Shown here in pieces: positions 44,264 through 52,924 of a stretch of DNA of 64,000 nt. Location of the stretch: positions 1 to 64,000 of the forward strand of contig FMXS01000017.1 of NCBI GenBank assembly GCA_900104495.1. Direction: 5' to 3'. A model generated the notes under the pieces. The model did no database searches. It saw nothing but the letters and a program-made list of their open reading frames with translations, and was not told the origin of the DNA. This DNA comes from Ruminococcaceae bacterium FB2012. Lineage in GTDB: Bacteria > Bacillota > Clostridia > Oscillospirales > Ruminococcaceae. Made by a program: the position numbers and the translations under genes. Every line of letters begins with the position of its first letter. Position 1 is the stretch's first letter.

Positions 44264-45276
44264 ACGAACAGAATGAGAGATTTGACGACAGAGAGATAAA
44301 AATGCTTTACAAAGACAACGCACAGCGTACCGCTCCCGACATGGAAAAACTGTGGAGCCGTATAGAAAGCGAGATAGACAAAACGGATGCCGTGCCTCAG
44401 CGCAGGATAGTTCAGACAAAGAAGACAACAAACAGCAGAAGGACCATAAGGGCGCTTATCTCCTGCGCGGCGGCGTTCATCCTCATCGCGGGGATAGGGA
44501 TCTACACCGCCCGGAAGAACGCAGGTCCCGATAAGGCCGCTGAAAAGAGCGGCAAAAGCGAGAGCGCACCCAACAGCGTCAGCACCACTGTCAGCGAAAC
44601 TGCGGGAAGATACGAGATCGCAGATACCGAAAACATCGGCGGCAGCGGTGACAACGGAGCCGCAAACAACGCAGCTTACGGAGGCGACGGAACCGACGGT
44701 GCCGGCAAGACCAAAGGAAAGCAGGACACTGCGGAAGAAACAAACGATCTGGCGGTAAACAATACGGACCGCACATCCGAAGAAGCAGCCGCGTCAGACA
44801 ACGCAAAGACCGCCGAAGAGCAGGAGTACAAGAGTCCGGCAGACAACCAGAACCAGACAGCTGGAGCCTCGGCTTCAGCGGAAACCGCCGCTCTCACGGG
44901 AACTTCGATGTTCCTTGATGTCACGGCCGGCACCGAAGCGGCCGCTCCCGACGGGAACTTTATCACCACGGTGAGGGTCCTCGCGTCCTACGGCAGGAAC
45001 GGCAGCACAAAGGAAGGCGAGATACAGCTTATCTCCCGCAAGGCGCTGGGATTAAAGGAAGGCAGCGAGTATATGATCCCCGTTTACGAGGACGACAGCG
45101 GCATCCACGCCGCTTACACCCACGCTCCGCAGATCGAACTCACCGATGACGGAAAGGCCATCTTCCCGAAGATGTGGACTTCCCTGTCCCAAGGGGCCGA
45201 GGAATACGGGAGCGGTCTGATGATAACATCCGCCGAGAATGTAATGAAAATGATAGAAGCGTGGAGGGGCGAATAA
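44260..45276 (+). CDS. Putative membrane-anchored anti-sigma factor
   Basis: I infer an anti-sigma role from position and topology rather than from a recognised domain. The 338-residue product has a charged N-terminal 65 residues (cytoplasmic), one TM segment (about 64-83, ALISCAAAFILIAGIGIYTA) and a large outer part with long Ala/Asn/Thr/Glu-rich low-complexity stretches (about 90-215), then a folded C-terminal region (about 216-338, FLDVTAGTEAAAPDG onwards). Its ATG overlaps the ECF sigma stop codon (ATGA), the usual sigma/anti-sigma arrangement. No zinc-finger (HxxxCxxC) anti-sigma motif is seen. Confidence 0.75.
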   Translation: MNEQNERFDDREIKMLYKDNAQRTAPDMEKLWSRIESEIDKTDAVPQRRIVQTKKTTNSRRTIRALISCAAAFILIAGIGIYTARKNAGPDKAAEKSGKSESAPNSVSTTVSETAGRYEIADTENIGGSGDNGAANNAAYGGDGTDGAGKTKGKQDTAEETNDLAVNNTDRTSEEAAASDNAKTAEEQEYKSPADNQNQTAGASASAETAALTGTSMFLDVTAGTEAAAPDGNFITTVRVLASYGRNGSTKEGEIQLISRKALGLKEGSEYMIPVYEDDSGIHAAYTHAPQIELTDDGKAIFPKMWTSLSQGAEEYGSGLMITSAENVMKMIEAWRGE

Positions 45277-45353
45277 GCAGCGGGAAAGCAAAATGAAAAG
45301 GATAAGGAGATAAGGCCCCGCCTTCGGCGGCGAATGAAAAGAGGCGCATCGCA

Positions 45354-46532
45354 ATGAAACGTTCAAATGCTTTAGTTTTGGTATTGCTGGCGGGAGCCTT
45401 TACGCTCTGCGGCTGCGGGAATTCAGACAGCAAAGGTTCCGCCGAAAACATTTCAAAAGCGGAGACTTCCGTCACCGCGGCGTCCTCCGCAGGGACCGTG
45501 ACGGGCGGCAGCGAGGTCACTTCGGTGCCCGACACATCTTCCTCAAATGACAGTACGGGATCCGGGACGGAGCGTCCGCGGGAAAGCTCCGACAGTCTTA
45601 CCGGTTCACATACGATAGGCGACTACACGGTCAAGGCGCGGTTTGAAATAAGAGAGAACGCCACCGGCACTTACGCCGAATACGAGGGAGAGATCACCGA
45701 CGTCGAAGAGCTTCGGAAGGTCTGGACGATGCTTTGCGCCGCAGAGGCCGAAGCCCCCGAGGAATATCCCAAAGTGGACGGCGGGATGTCAAACAGCACT
45801 CACGAAGGGTACACTGCGGCTTCACTTACCCTTGTTCCGAAATGGGGAGGCCGAGAGGTAGTCATCAGCGACGGCATCGCCTACGAAAACGAAATGGTGG
45901 AAGGCGGCCCGAGGGTCATGGCCTTCAACGGGCTTACAACTCCCGGCGGGAACGTCTTCATTATGAAGGCCGCGGGCGAGTTCGACGGCTGGCTCACACG
46001 CTTCTGCACAGAAACTATCGTTCCCCGGGGAGAAATTGTCAAAAGGACCGAGCCGGAGACAAACAAAAATCCGTCTGTTGAGAATTCAAACGTGGTGCTT
46101 GTGAGCCGCTATTCCAACTGGGCGTGGAACGTCTATGACAAGGTGAGCTTCATCGACACCAAGGGAGATGTTTACTCCCTTACGCTGGCGGAGGACGAAG
46201 GCTACGACTATGAATGCCCGAAGCTCGAGGACCTGCTTCCGAGGCTTGAGGAAATGATCGCGGACGAAAACGTCAAGCCCGCGGGCAAGGTCAGCGAAGA
46301 AGAGATACAGGCGGTCAGGCAGCTGGGGGCGGAGATACCCGCCGACGCAAAAATGACCGAAGACAAAAGCGTGATGTGCGACGGCGGTCAGACCACTCTT
46401 TACGTCATCACGGATAAGATCATCGAGCTGAGAAGCATCGGTGACAACGAGCATGAGCTTGACGATCCCACGGCAAGAAAGCTGTGCGGGCTGTACGACT
46501 GGATGATAAAGAAAACAACATCGGGAAGCTGA
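45354..46532 (+). CDS. Surface lipoprotein of unknown function
   Basis: The 392-residue protein has a lipoprotein signal with lipobox TLCGC, a Ser/Thr-rich linker (about 22-90) and a soluble region without a family I recognise. A repeated aromatic/acidic character (YAEYEGEITDVEELRKVWT, KVSFIDTKGDVYSLTLAED) suggests beta-sheet with helices. It is cotranscribed between the putative anti-sigma gene and the VWA lipoprotein gene and so is likely part of one ECF-controlled envelope module. A short GC-rich stem (CGCCTTCGGCG, about 45316-45333) precedes the start. Confidence 0.78.
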   Translation: MKRSNALVLVLLAGAFTLCGCGNSDSKGSAENISKAETSVTAASSAGTVTGGSEVTSVPDTSSSNDSTGSGTERPRESSDSLTGSHTIGDYTVKARFEIRENATGTYAEYEGEITDVEELRKVWTMLCAAEAEAPEEYPKVDGGMSNSTHEGYTAASLTLVPKWGGREVVISDGIAYENEMVEGGPRVMAFNGLTTPGGNVFIMKAAGEFDGWLTRFCTETIVPRGEIVKRTEPETNKNPSVENSNVVLVSRYSNWAWNVYDKVSFIDTKGDVYSLTLAEDEGYDYECPKLEDLLPRLEEMIADENVKPAGKVSEEEIQAVRQLGAEIPADAKMTEDKSVMCDGGQTTLYVITDKIIELRSIGDNEHELDDPTARKLCGLYDWMIKKTTSGS

Positions 46533-46558
46533 AAACAACAGATAAAGGAGACATTGAT

Positions 46559-48325
46559 ATGAAACAGAAAAACACAAGGATGATCGCATTTGCAGCGGCA
46601 GTAATGATGGCGGCGGGAGCTTTAGTTTCCTGCGGATCGAAGGATGTAAACAGCGGACCGGTGACAAGCGATCAGAAATCGCACAACGAGGTTTCCTCGG
46701 CGGCAGGCCCCGACAGCACCGCAGACACCACAGCAAACAGCACCGTACAGTCTGAGCCGAATATTTCCACCACGGCAGGCCCCGACGGCGCAAAGGCGGA
46801 AGAGGAATACACAGCGGAAGCCTATGATATTCAGACCAACGATGCTGCGGGTTCGCCGATAAATCGGAGCATGACAGCAAATAAAGGCGGGGCAATGGCG
46901 CTTCAGGAGGCGGATGCCGAGGAATACTCGCAGCCCGAGGAGAACGGCTTCAAGCTGGTGAGCGCGGAACCCGTATCAACCTTCTCCACCGACGTGGACA
47001 CCGCCTCTTACGCCAACGCCCGCAGGATGCTCACAAAGGGACAGAGAGTTTACCCCGAGTCGGTTAGAGCCGAAGAGTTCATCAACTATTTCAGCTACGA
47101 CTATAAACAGCCCGAGGGCGACTGCCCTATCGCGCTTACCACCGAGCTTTCCGACTGTCCCTGGAACGAAAACTCCAAGCTGCTGCTGGTGGGCGTCCAG
47201 GCCAAGGATATAAAGCAGGAGACCAGGCCGGCGATGAACCTCGTCCTGCTGGTGGATGTCAGCGGGTCCATGAGCTCGAAGGACAAGCTGCCGCTGATGG
47301 TGTCCTCCTTCAAGATGCTGGCGAAGAATCTTGATGCCAACGACCGCATTTCCATAGTCACCTACTCCGGCGAGGAAAAGACCGTCCTTGACAGCGCCAC
47401 GGGCGCGGAATACGATAAGATCGCCGCGGCTCTCGATTCCCTTGAAGCCAGCGGCTGCACCGCAGGCGAGGCGGGCATAAACATGGCCTACGCCCTGGCG
47501 GAGAAGAATTTCATAAAGGGCGGCAACAACCGCATCGTTATGGCGACGGACGGCGACCTTAACGTGGGCGTTTCCTCCGCCGAGGAGCTTACGGCTCTCG
47601 TTGAAAAGAAGCGGGAGGGCGGAGTTTTCCTCTCGGTGCTGGGCTTCGGCACCGGCAATCTCAAGGATTCCCGCCTTGAGGCTTTGGCCGACAACGGCAA
47701 CGGGAACTATTCCTACATCGACTGCGAGCGCGAGGCCAAGAAGGTCCTTGTGTCCGAGTTGAACGGCACGCTTTACACCGTGGCAAAGGATGTCAAGGCG
47801 CAGATCGAGTTTGATCCCTCCGCAGTTGAGGCCTACAGACTGGTGGGCTATGAGAACAGGGCCCTCACCGCAGAAGATTTCACCGACGACAAGAAGGACG
47901 CCGGAGACATGGGCGCGGGACATTCCTCCACGGCGCTTTACGAGATCGTTCCCGTCAATGGCGTGCTGGGCTCTCAGGGAGCGGGCTTCCTGGAGCTTCA
48001 GGGCCGTGATGAGGGCGCCGCAGAGAATACACAGGCCGACAAGCTGCTGACAGTCAAGCTGCGTTACAAGCAGCCCGACGGCGACACCAGCGAAGAGATC
48101 ACGGCTCCCGTGGCGGCGGCCGACTACGTTCAGAAGGCTCCCGCGAACCTGGCATTCGCAAGCTGTGCGGCAGAGTTCGCAATGTTCCTGCGTCAGAGCG
48201 AATACAGCAGTCTGACCCTTGATATGATAAAGTTCCAGCTCACCGACAACCTGCTGACCGACGAATACCGCAGGGAGTTCAAGGATATGATCTCAATGGC
48301 GGAGCAAAACTACACATACAACTGA
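46559..48325 (+). CDS. VWA-domain surface lipoprotein (YfbK family)
   Basis: The 588-residue lipoprotein has a signal with lipobox ALVSC, a low-complexity linker rich in Ser, Thr and Asn (about 25-130), then an N-terminal vWF-associated domain (FSTDVDTASYANARRML, RAEEFINYFSYDYKQP). The von Willebrand A domain follows with the MIDAS motif DVSGSMSS near residue 233, TYSGEEKTVL and ATDGDLNVG. A C-terminal YfbK-type domain follows. VWA domains bind metal and protein ligands, so it likely mediates adhesion or envelope assembly on the cell surface. AAAGGAG 8 bases before ATG 46559 sets the start. It is the last gene of the ECF module, before a terminator. Confidence 0.88.
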   Translation: MKQKNTRMIAFAAAVMMAAGALVSCGSKDVNSGPVTSDQKSHNEVSSAAGPDSTADTTANSTVQSEPNISTTAGPDGAKAEEEYTAEAYDIQTNDAAGSPINRSMTANKGGAMALQEADAEEYSQPEENGFKLVSAEPVSTFSTDVDTASYANARRMLTKGQRVYPESVRAEEFINYFSYDYKQPEGDCPIALTTELSDCPWNENSKLLLVGVQAKDIKQETRPAMNLVLLVDVSGSMSSKDKLPLMVSSFKMLAKNLDANDRISIVTYSGEEKTVLDSATGAEYDKIAAALDSLEASGCTAGEAGINMAYALAEKNFIKGGNNRIVMATDGDLNVGVSSAEELTALVEKKREGGVFLSVLGFGTGNLKDSRLEALADNGNGNYSYIDCEREAKKVLVSELNGTLYTVAKDVKAQIEFDPSAVEAYRLVGYENRALTAEDFTDDKKDAGDMGAGHSSTALYEIVPVNGVLGSQGAGFLELQGRDEGAAENTQADKLLTVKLRYKQPDGDTSEEITAPVAAADYVQKAPANLAFASCAAEFAMFLRQSEYSSLTLDMIKFQLTDNLLTDEYRREFKDMISMAEQNYTYN

Positions 48326-48362
48326 CGGCTAATGTCTGACAGTTGGTAAAAATAAAACGCTT

Positions 48363-48395
48363 CGGGGCGGGAGAAAACTCCTGCCCCGCTTTTTA
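48363..48395 (+). terminator. Terminator after the VWA lipoprotein gene
   Basis: CGGGGCGGGAG / CTCCTGCCCCG stem (one G-U pair) with a 4-base loop followed by CTTTTT. Confidence 0.85.
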
Positions 48396-48472
48396 TAGCG
48401 TCATACTTTCGGCAAAATGTATATGTTTTTAATATTTATATTGTTAAATTATCTGAAATGTTAAAAAACTGC

Positions 48473-48501
48473 TTGCAATGTAAGAATAATAAGTGTATAA
48501 T
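48473..48501 (+). promoter_or_regulatory. Promoter of araD
   Basis: TTGCAA (48473-48478) and TATAAT (48496-48501) with a 17-base spacer, about 60 bases upstream of the start codon. Confidence 0.85.
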
Positions 48502-48562
48502 AGTTTGTGTATAGTGCTGTGAGAAAAACAGCATCCGATACCTGTTTGAGAGGAGAAGATCT

Positions 48563-49255
48563 ATGCTTGAACAACTGAAGAAAAAAGTCTGCGAGGCAAA
48601 CCTGCTTCTGCCGAAGTACGGCCTCGTGACATTTACCTGGGGCAACGTTTCCGGCGTGGACCGCGAGACCGGAGTTATGGTCATCAAGCCCTCCGGCGTG
48701 GAGTACGACGGGATGAAGCCCGAGGATATGGTCTGCGTCAGCCTTGAGACCGGCGAGGTGGTGGACGGGAATTACAGACCCTCCAGCGATACCCCCACGC
48801 ATCTTGAATTATACCGCAAGTTCCCGGGGCTCGGCGGAGTCTGCCACACTCACAGCCGCTGGGCTGTTTCCTTCGCTCAGGCAGGCAAGGGCGTAGTACC
48901 CATGGGCACCACCCACGGAGATTATTTCTACGGTGAGATCCCCTGTACACGGGCTATGACCGACGAGGAGATAAAGGGCGAATACGAAAAGGAGACTGCC
49001 ACCGTCATCATCGAGGCCTTTGAGGGCATCGACCCGCTGACGATACCCGCTGTGCTGGTAAGGAGCCACGGTCCCTTCACCTGGGGCAAGGGCCCCTTTG
49101 AGTCCGTTCACAACGCGGTTGTACTGGAGGAAGCGGCCTTCATGAACTTCCACGCACTGATGCTTAACCCCGAAGCAGGCAGGATGAACCAGGTCCTGCT
49201 GGATAAGCACTATCTCAGAAAACACGGCAAAAACGCCTATTACGGTCAGCGCTGA
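48563..49255 (+). CDS. araD: L-ribulose-5-phosphate 4-epimerase
   Basis: AraD converts L-ribulose 5-phosphate to D-xylulose 5-phosphate, linking arabinose catabolism to the pentose phosphate pathway. The class II aldolase/epimerase fold shows TWGNVSGVDRETGVMVIKPSG, SSDTPTHLELY, zinc ligands in VCHTHSRWAVSFAQ and RSHGPFTWGK, and the catalytic Tyr region near the C-terminus. The 230-residue length is normal. It is followed by a GH43 gene, together forming a small arabinoxylan-related set. Confidence 0.94.
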   Translation: MLEQLKKKVCEANLLLPKYGLVTFTWGNVSGVDRETGVMVIKPSGVEYDGMKPEDMVCVSLETGEVVDGNYRPSSDTPTHLELYRKFPGLGGVCHTHSRWAVSFAQAGKGVVPMGTTHGDYFYGEIPCTRAMTDEEIKGEYEKETATVIIEAFEGIDPLTIPAVLVRSHGPFTWGKGPFESVHNAVVLEEAAFMNFHALMLNPEAGRMNQVLLDKHYLRKHGKNAYYGQR

Positions 49256-49370
49256 CACAAGCGCGGGAATGTGACCGCACTTCAGCTTAAAGGCAAGGTC
49301 AATTTTATCACGGTCATCCGGCGCGGACGCTCTTAGGTGCGCGGCGTGATCTACAAAAGGAGAATGACAG

Positions 49371-50879
49371 ATGATTTTCAAAAATCCTGTAGTCAAAGGC
49401 TTTTATCCCGACCCGAGCGTATGCTTCGCGGACGGAAAATACTATATGGTGTGCAGCTCGTTCCAGTATTTCCCGGGCGTGCCTCTGTTTGAGAGCGAAA
49501 ACCTGGTCAACTGGAAGCAGATCGGCTATGTGCTGACACGCTCCAGCCAGGTGATGCTCGACAAGATCAATTCCTCCGGCGGAGTGTTCGCTCCCACCAT
49601 ACGCTACCATAACGGGCGTTTCTATATGGTGACTACCAACGATACCACCAATCAGAATTTCTATGTATACACCGACGATATCCACGGCGAATGGTCCGAC
49701 CCGATCTATGTGGACCAGGGCGGCATCGACCCCTCGCTTTACTTCGAGAAGAACAAGTGCTACTTCATGTCCAACGGCGAGGACGATAACGGCGTCAGCG
49801 GCGTGGTCCAGGTGGAGATAGATATTGCCACAGGCAAGAAGCTCTCCGAGAGCAAGTGCATCTGGCAGGGCACCGGCGGACGTTTCCTCGAAAGCCCGCA
49901 TCTCTACAAGGTCGGACGCTGGTATTACCTTATGGCGGCCGAAGGCGGCACCGAGTACGGCCACATGATAACCTGCGCAAGGTCGCGCTCCCTGTGGGGA
50001 CGTTATTCCCGCAACCCCAACAACCCGGTGCTCTCCAACCGGAACAAGGCCCCGTATATAATCCAGGGCATAGGCCACGGCGATCTTATCCAGGATCCCA
50101 ACGGCGACTGGTTCATCCTCAGCCTGGGCTTCAGACAGATCCACCTGTGGATGCCTTTCCACAATCTGGGACGCGAGGTATTCCTCACACCCGTCCGCTT
50201 CGGTGAGGACGGCTGGTTCACCGCCGGCGCCGACGGCACCACTGAGGAGACCTTTGAGATCAAGGGCGATTTCCAGCAGGAGGAAAAGAAGCACTACACC
50301 TTTGAGAACACCAGCTGGAAGATCGACTGGTCCTATATGCGCAAGCCGGACTTCAAGAAGTATGAGCTCAGCTGGAACAAGGCCACACTCTACGGCACGG
50401 ACATCAATCTTGAAGAGGCCGATTCACCCACTTTCCTGGCTATGCGTCAGAAGGAATTCAACTTCTATATGTCCATAGACATGAAGATCAGCGATTTTGA
50501 GGACGCCACCCGCAGAGGCGAGGCAGGCATCACCGTCTATATGTGCGAAAACGAGCACTATGACATCGCCGTAAGAAAGACCGAAGACGGCCAGGGCTGG
50601 GAGGCCGTGCTCAAGCTCAACATCGGCGGTATCAAGCATATCCAGAAGGCGATACCCATAAAGGGCGACAAGGTGAAGCTGCTTGTGGCGGCGGATAATT
50701 TCAGCTACAACTTCTCCTTCAAGGATGAAGGTGACAACGTAGCCAAGCCTTTGGGCTACGGCTATGCGAAATATCTGACCAGCGAGGTATCCGGCGGCTT
50801 TACGGGAGTTATGCTGGGAATGTACGCTATCGGCAAGTGCAAGGCGGAGTTCGACACCTTCGATCTGGATTACAGATAA
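49371..50879 (+). CDS. GH43 beta-xylosidase / alpha-L-arabinofuranosidase
   Basis: The 502-residue glycosidase has a five-bladed beta-propeller GH43 domain (about 1-305). The three catalytic acids are seen: Asp14 in GFYPDPSVCF, Asp near 124 in GGIDPSLYF and Glu near 177 in RFLESPHLYK. A C-terminal beta-sandwich domain (about 325-502, YELSWNKATLYGTDINLE) resembles that of GH43 xylosidases of the XynB type. There is no signal peptide, so it cleaves imported xylo- or arabino-oligosaccharides in the cytoplasm. AAAGGAG precedes the ATG. Confidence 0.92.
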   Translation: MIFKNPVVKGFYPDPSVCFADGKYYMVCSSFQYFPGVPLFESENLVNWKQIGYVLTRSSQVMLDKINSSGGVFAPTIRYHNGRFYMVTTNDTTNQNFYVYTDDIHGEWSDPIYVDQGGIDPSLYFEKNKCYFMSNGEDDNGVSGVVQVEIDIATGKKLSESKCIWQGTGGRFLESPHLYKVGRWYYLMAAEGGTEYGHMITCARSRSLWGRYSRNPNNPVLSNRNKAPYIIQGIGHGDLIQDPNGDWFILSLGFRQIHLWMPFHNLGREVFLTPVRFGEDGWFTAGADGTTEETFEIKGDFQQEEKKHYTFENTSWKIDWSYMRKPDFKKYELSWNKATLYGTDINLEEADSPTFLAMRQKEFNFYMSIDMKISDFEDATRRGEAGITVYMCENEHYDIAVRKTEDGQGWEAVLKLNIGGIKHIQKAIPIKGDKVKLLVAADNFSYNFSFKDEGDNVAKPLGYGYAKYLTSEVSGGFTGVMLGMYAIGKCKAEFDTFDLDYR

Positions 50880-50890
50880 AAACCAACTTA

Positions 50891-50921
50891 AAAGCGGCAG
50901 AGCGATCTGCCGCTTTTTTTT
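50891..50921 (+). terminator. Terminator after the GH43 gene
   Basis: AAAGCGGCAGA / TCTGCCGCTTT stem with a 4-base loop and a long T-run. Confidence 0.92.
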
Positions 50922-51024
50922 GAAGGAACACCCTTTACGGTCCACATCAAAATATGGTAAAAAAACGACATTTTCAGACAATTGTAAATTTTCGGTTATT
51001 CTTTTAATGCCATTTTCATAACAT

Positions 51025-51031
51025 TGTCGAA
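51025..51031 (+). promoter_or_regulatory. 0A box (Spo0A-type binding site)
   Basis: TGTCGAA is a perfect match to the core of the Spo0A recognition sequence (TTTGTCGAAA context here TTGTCGAAACA). It lies 28 bases upstream of the -35 box of the gene that encodes a Spo0A-like protein. A 7-base motif can occur by chance, so this is suggestive only. Confidence 0.5.
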
Positions 51032-51058
51032 ACAAAGCGTAAATCATCAGAAAAACGC

Positions 51059-51087
51059 TTGATTTTATCCTTCCGGTCCGATATACT
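51059..51087 (+). promoter_or_regulatory. Promoter of the Spo0A-like gene
   Basis: TTGATT (51059-51064) and TATACT (51082-51087) with a 17-base spacer. AAGCGT (51035-51040) and ACGCTT (51055-51060) form an inverted repeat just upstream of and overlapping the -35 box. Confidence 0.8.
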
Positions 51088-51119
51088 GAGTATTATCATT
51101 TTTTACTGGAGGATAAACT

Positions 51120-51854
51120 ATGAAACAGGAAATCATTGTACTTTCCGGCGACCCATTCGTTGTGGAAATTGCGCGTTCTGTCACGGGAGAGGGCTTCGCT
51201 GAGATCTTCGAGGCGGATAACGGACTTGAAAGCGCCTGCGCGGACGCAGTCATCCGGAAAGCGGATGCTCTGCTGTTCGCAGGGACCGAAGAGGACGTCA
51301 AGCTGGCTAAGAGGATCTTCGGCTCCTTCGGGCAGGCATCGACGGTGTTCGTGCTGGCCGAAAACGACGAAGAGCTTGCGCATCTCCACGAGCTGGGCAG
51401 TTCGGTATGCATTCCGCTCAGCAGGCGGTCCGATGCGGCAGGCTCCGCAAGGTTCATCGTGACAAATCTGAAGATCATAGCGGAAAGGCGGATGGAATCC
51501 GAACGGAAGGCGCTTAGCGTCTATGTCACCAATCTGCTGATGAAGGGACGCATCAACGCCGGTCACAGCGGCTTCAGCCTGCTGCGGGACGCGATAGTCT
51601 ACTGCGTCGAGAACCGAAGCTGTACCGCCGCCCTCGGGAAAGAGGTCTACCGGGAGATAGCCAGGAACAACAGCATGACTCCGGCTTCCGTTGAGCGGAA
51701 CATCAGAACGAGCATCGACCGCTGCTGGAAGCTGGACCCGGAGCATTTCTGCGCGGGATTTTTCGGCAGTCCCAGCACCGCGCTGAGGGAAAAGCCCACC
51801 GCCAAGGAATTCATCTCCACACTGGCGGAAAGGGTGGCTCTCGAATTCGGCTGA
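51120..51854 (+). CDS. Spo0A-like protein with degenerate receiver and Spo0A_C DNA-binding domain
   Basis: The C-terminal half (about 133-244) matches the Spo0A effector domain: VTNLLMKGRINAGHSGFSLL, LGKEVYREIARNNSMTPASV and VERNIRTSIDRCW correspond to its HTH region, and the end PTAKEFISTLAERVA matches the conserved C-terminal helix. The N-terminal 120 residues have the length and alternating pattern of a response receiver (KQEIIVLSGDPFVVEIARS...), but the acidic pair and the phospho-acceptor Asp are not recognisable (ADALLFAGTEED where DLVLLDI is normal), so phosphorylation control is doubtful. 244 residues; ATG 51120 follows GGAGG at 7 bases. True Spo0A is expected elsewhere. Confidence 0.82.
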   Translation: MKQEIIVLSGDPFVVEIARSVTGEGFAEIFEADNGLESACADAVIRKADALLFAGTEEDVKLAKRIFGSFGQASTVFVLAENDEELAHLHELGSSVCIPLSRRSDAAGSARFIVTNLKIIAERRMESERKALSVYVTNLLMKGRINAGHSGFSLLRDAIVYCVENRSCTAALGKEVYREIARNNSMTPASVERNIRTSIDRCWKLDPEHFCAGFFGSPSTALREKPTAKEFISTLAERVALEFG

Positions 51855-51924
51855 TCCCGGCGGGAGAGAATAGTCAAAACGCACAAGCCGAAGCCGTCCC
51901 GATTGTACGATGTGACAAATTTTT

Positions 51925-51951
51925 CCTTGGGGTATTGACACTTCCCCAAGG
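51925..51951. promoter_or_regulatory. Dyad at the MerR promoter
   Basis: CCTTGGGG (51925-51932) and CCCCAAGG (51944-51951) form a perfect 8-base inverted repeat 11 bases apart, around the -35 box. The right arm is also part of a shorter CTTCCCCAAGGGCAG dyad inside the spacer, the position where MerR proteins bind. Confidence 0.65.
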
Positions 51952-51965
51952 GCAGATGTTAAAGT
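51935..51965 (+). promoter_or_regulatory. MerR-type promoter with 19-base spacer
   Basis: TTGACA (51935-51940) and TAAAGT (51960-51965) are separated by 19 bases, not the 17 seen elsewhere in this window. Over-long spacers are the hallmark of MerR-activated promoters, in which the bound regulator twists the DNA. The gene controlled is the MerR gene itself, so autoregulation is likely. Confidence 0.7.
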
Positions 51966-51998
51966 AGAGGCAGAAACCAGAGATTAGAGGTCGGGAAA

Positions 51999-52841
51999 TT
52001 GAAGATCAAGGAAGTTTGCAAAAAAACGGGGCTGACCGAAAAGGCCGTCAGATACTATGTGGAAAGCGGACTTGTCACCCCGGAGGAATACACCCAGCGG
52101 GGTCGGACCTTCCGCGAATACAGCGAGGAGGACGCCGAGGCTCTGCGGAACGTCAGCATCCTGCGGCACATCGGGCTTTCGGTGGAGGAGATAAGGTCCG
52201 CGGAGGGCGGAAGTGCGGAGAAGGTCATGGAAGGCTTTCTGCGGGACCTCGGAAGTGAGGTCGAGCAGAAGCAAAAGCTGCTGGCGGCCCTCGAAGCCGA
52301 GGACTGGTCCAAGGCGGGAGATGCGGCGGGGCTGGCGCGGATCATCGGGCAGGCCACCCGTGCGGAGCCTGCTCAGCCGGATTTCTCCCGGTTCAACGAC
52401 AGCACGGAGTACACCGACGATCTGCGGGCCTTTGAGGAGCGCTCCTTTGAGCGGGAGCAGCAGTATCGCCGGGGAGCCCGTGCGGGGCTGATCGTGACGG
52501 CGGCGCTGCTTTTCGGCTCGGTCATGGCGCTGACGAACCTTATAGGCATCCTTCTTTTCGTGGCTGCGTCCTTAGCGGCGATAGGTCTGCGCTCGGACTA
52601 CATAGGGTTTTACCGTCTGATGTGTCTGACGGGGGCAATAGCCGACGGCATTGCCTTCGGGCGGGCCTTTGCATCCCTTGAGGACAAGAACATAGCGGCG
52701 CAGCTGTTTTCCTCGGTCAAAGCGGAATCGGGGCTGCTGCCCTGTCTGCTGTACCTTGGTGCGGTGATCGCCCTTCTCGGTTCGCTGGCGATGCTGCTGA
52801 CGAACAAGCCTCTGCTGGAATATCTGGGTGACAGGCAATAA
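51999..52841 (+). CDS. MerR-family regulator with C-terminal membrane domain
   Basis: Residues 1-70 are a MerR winged helix (MKIKEVCKKTGLTEKAVRYYVESGLVTPE and LRHIGLSVEEIR). A coiled-coil linker (about 75-100) and a charged segment lead to a membrane domain with about four hydrophobic segments from residue 165 (LIVTAALLFGSVMALTNLIG onward). A DNA-binding protein tied to the membrane suggests sensing of an envelope or lipophilic signal. TTG 51999 follows GAGG. It is 83 bases upstream of the MutS-type gene on the same strand. Confidence 0.88.
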   Translation: MKIKEVCKKTGLTEKAVRYYVESGLVTPEEYTQRGRTFREYSEEDAEALRNVSILRHIGLSVEEIRSAEGGSAEKVMEGFLRDLGSEVEQKQKLLAALEAEDWSKAGDAAGLARIIGQATRAEPAQPDFSRFNDSTEYTDDLRAFEERSFEREQQYRRGARAGLIVTAALLFGSVMALTNLIGILLFVAASLAAIGLRSDYIGFYRLMCLTGAIADGIAFGRAFASLEDKNIAAQLFSSVKAESGLLPCLLYLGAVIALLGSLAMLLTNKPLLEYLGDRQ

Positions 52842-52924
52842 AGTGCGGAAAAAGTGAATTATCTCTTCATATAACAGAAAGCAAGATCAGACTATGTGTA
52901 AAAAGAGAAAGAAAGGAGACCAAC

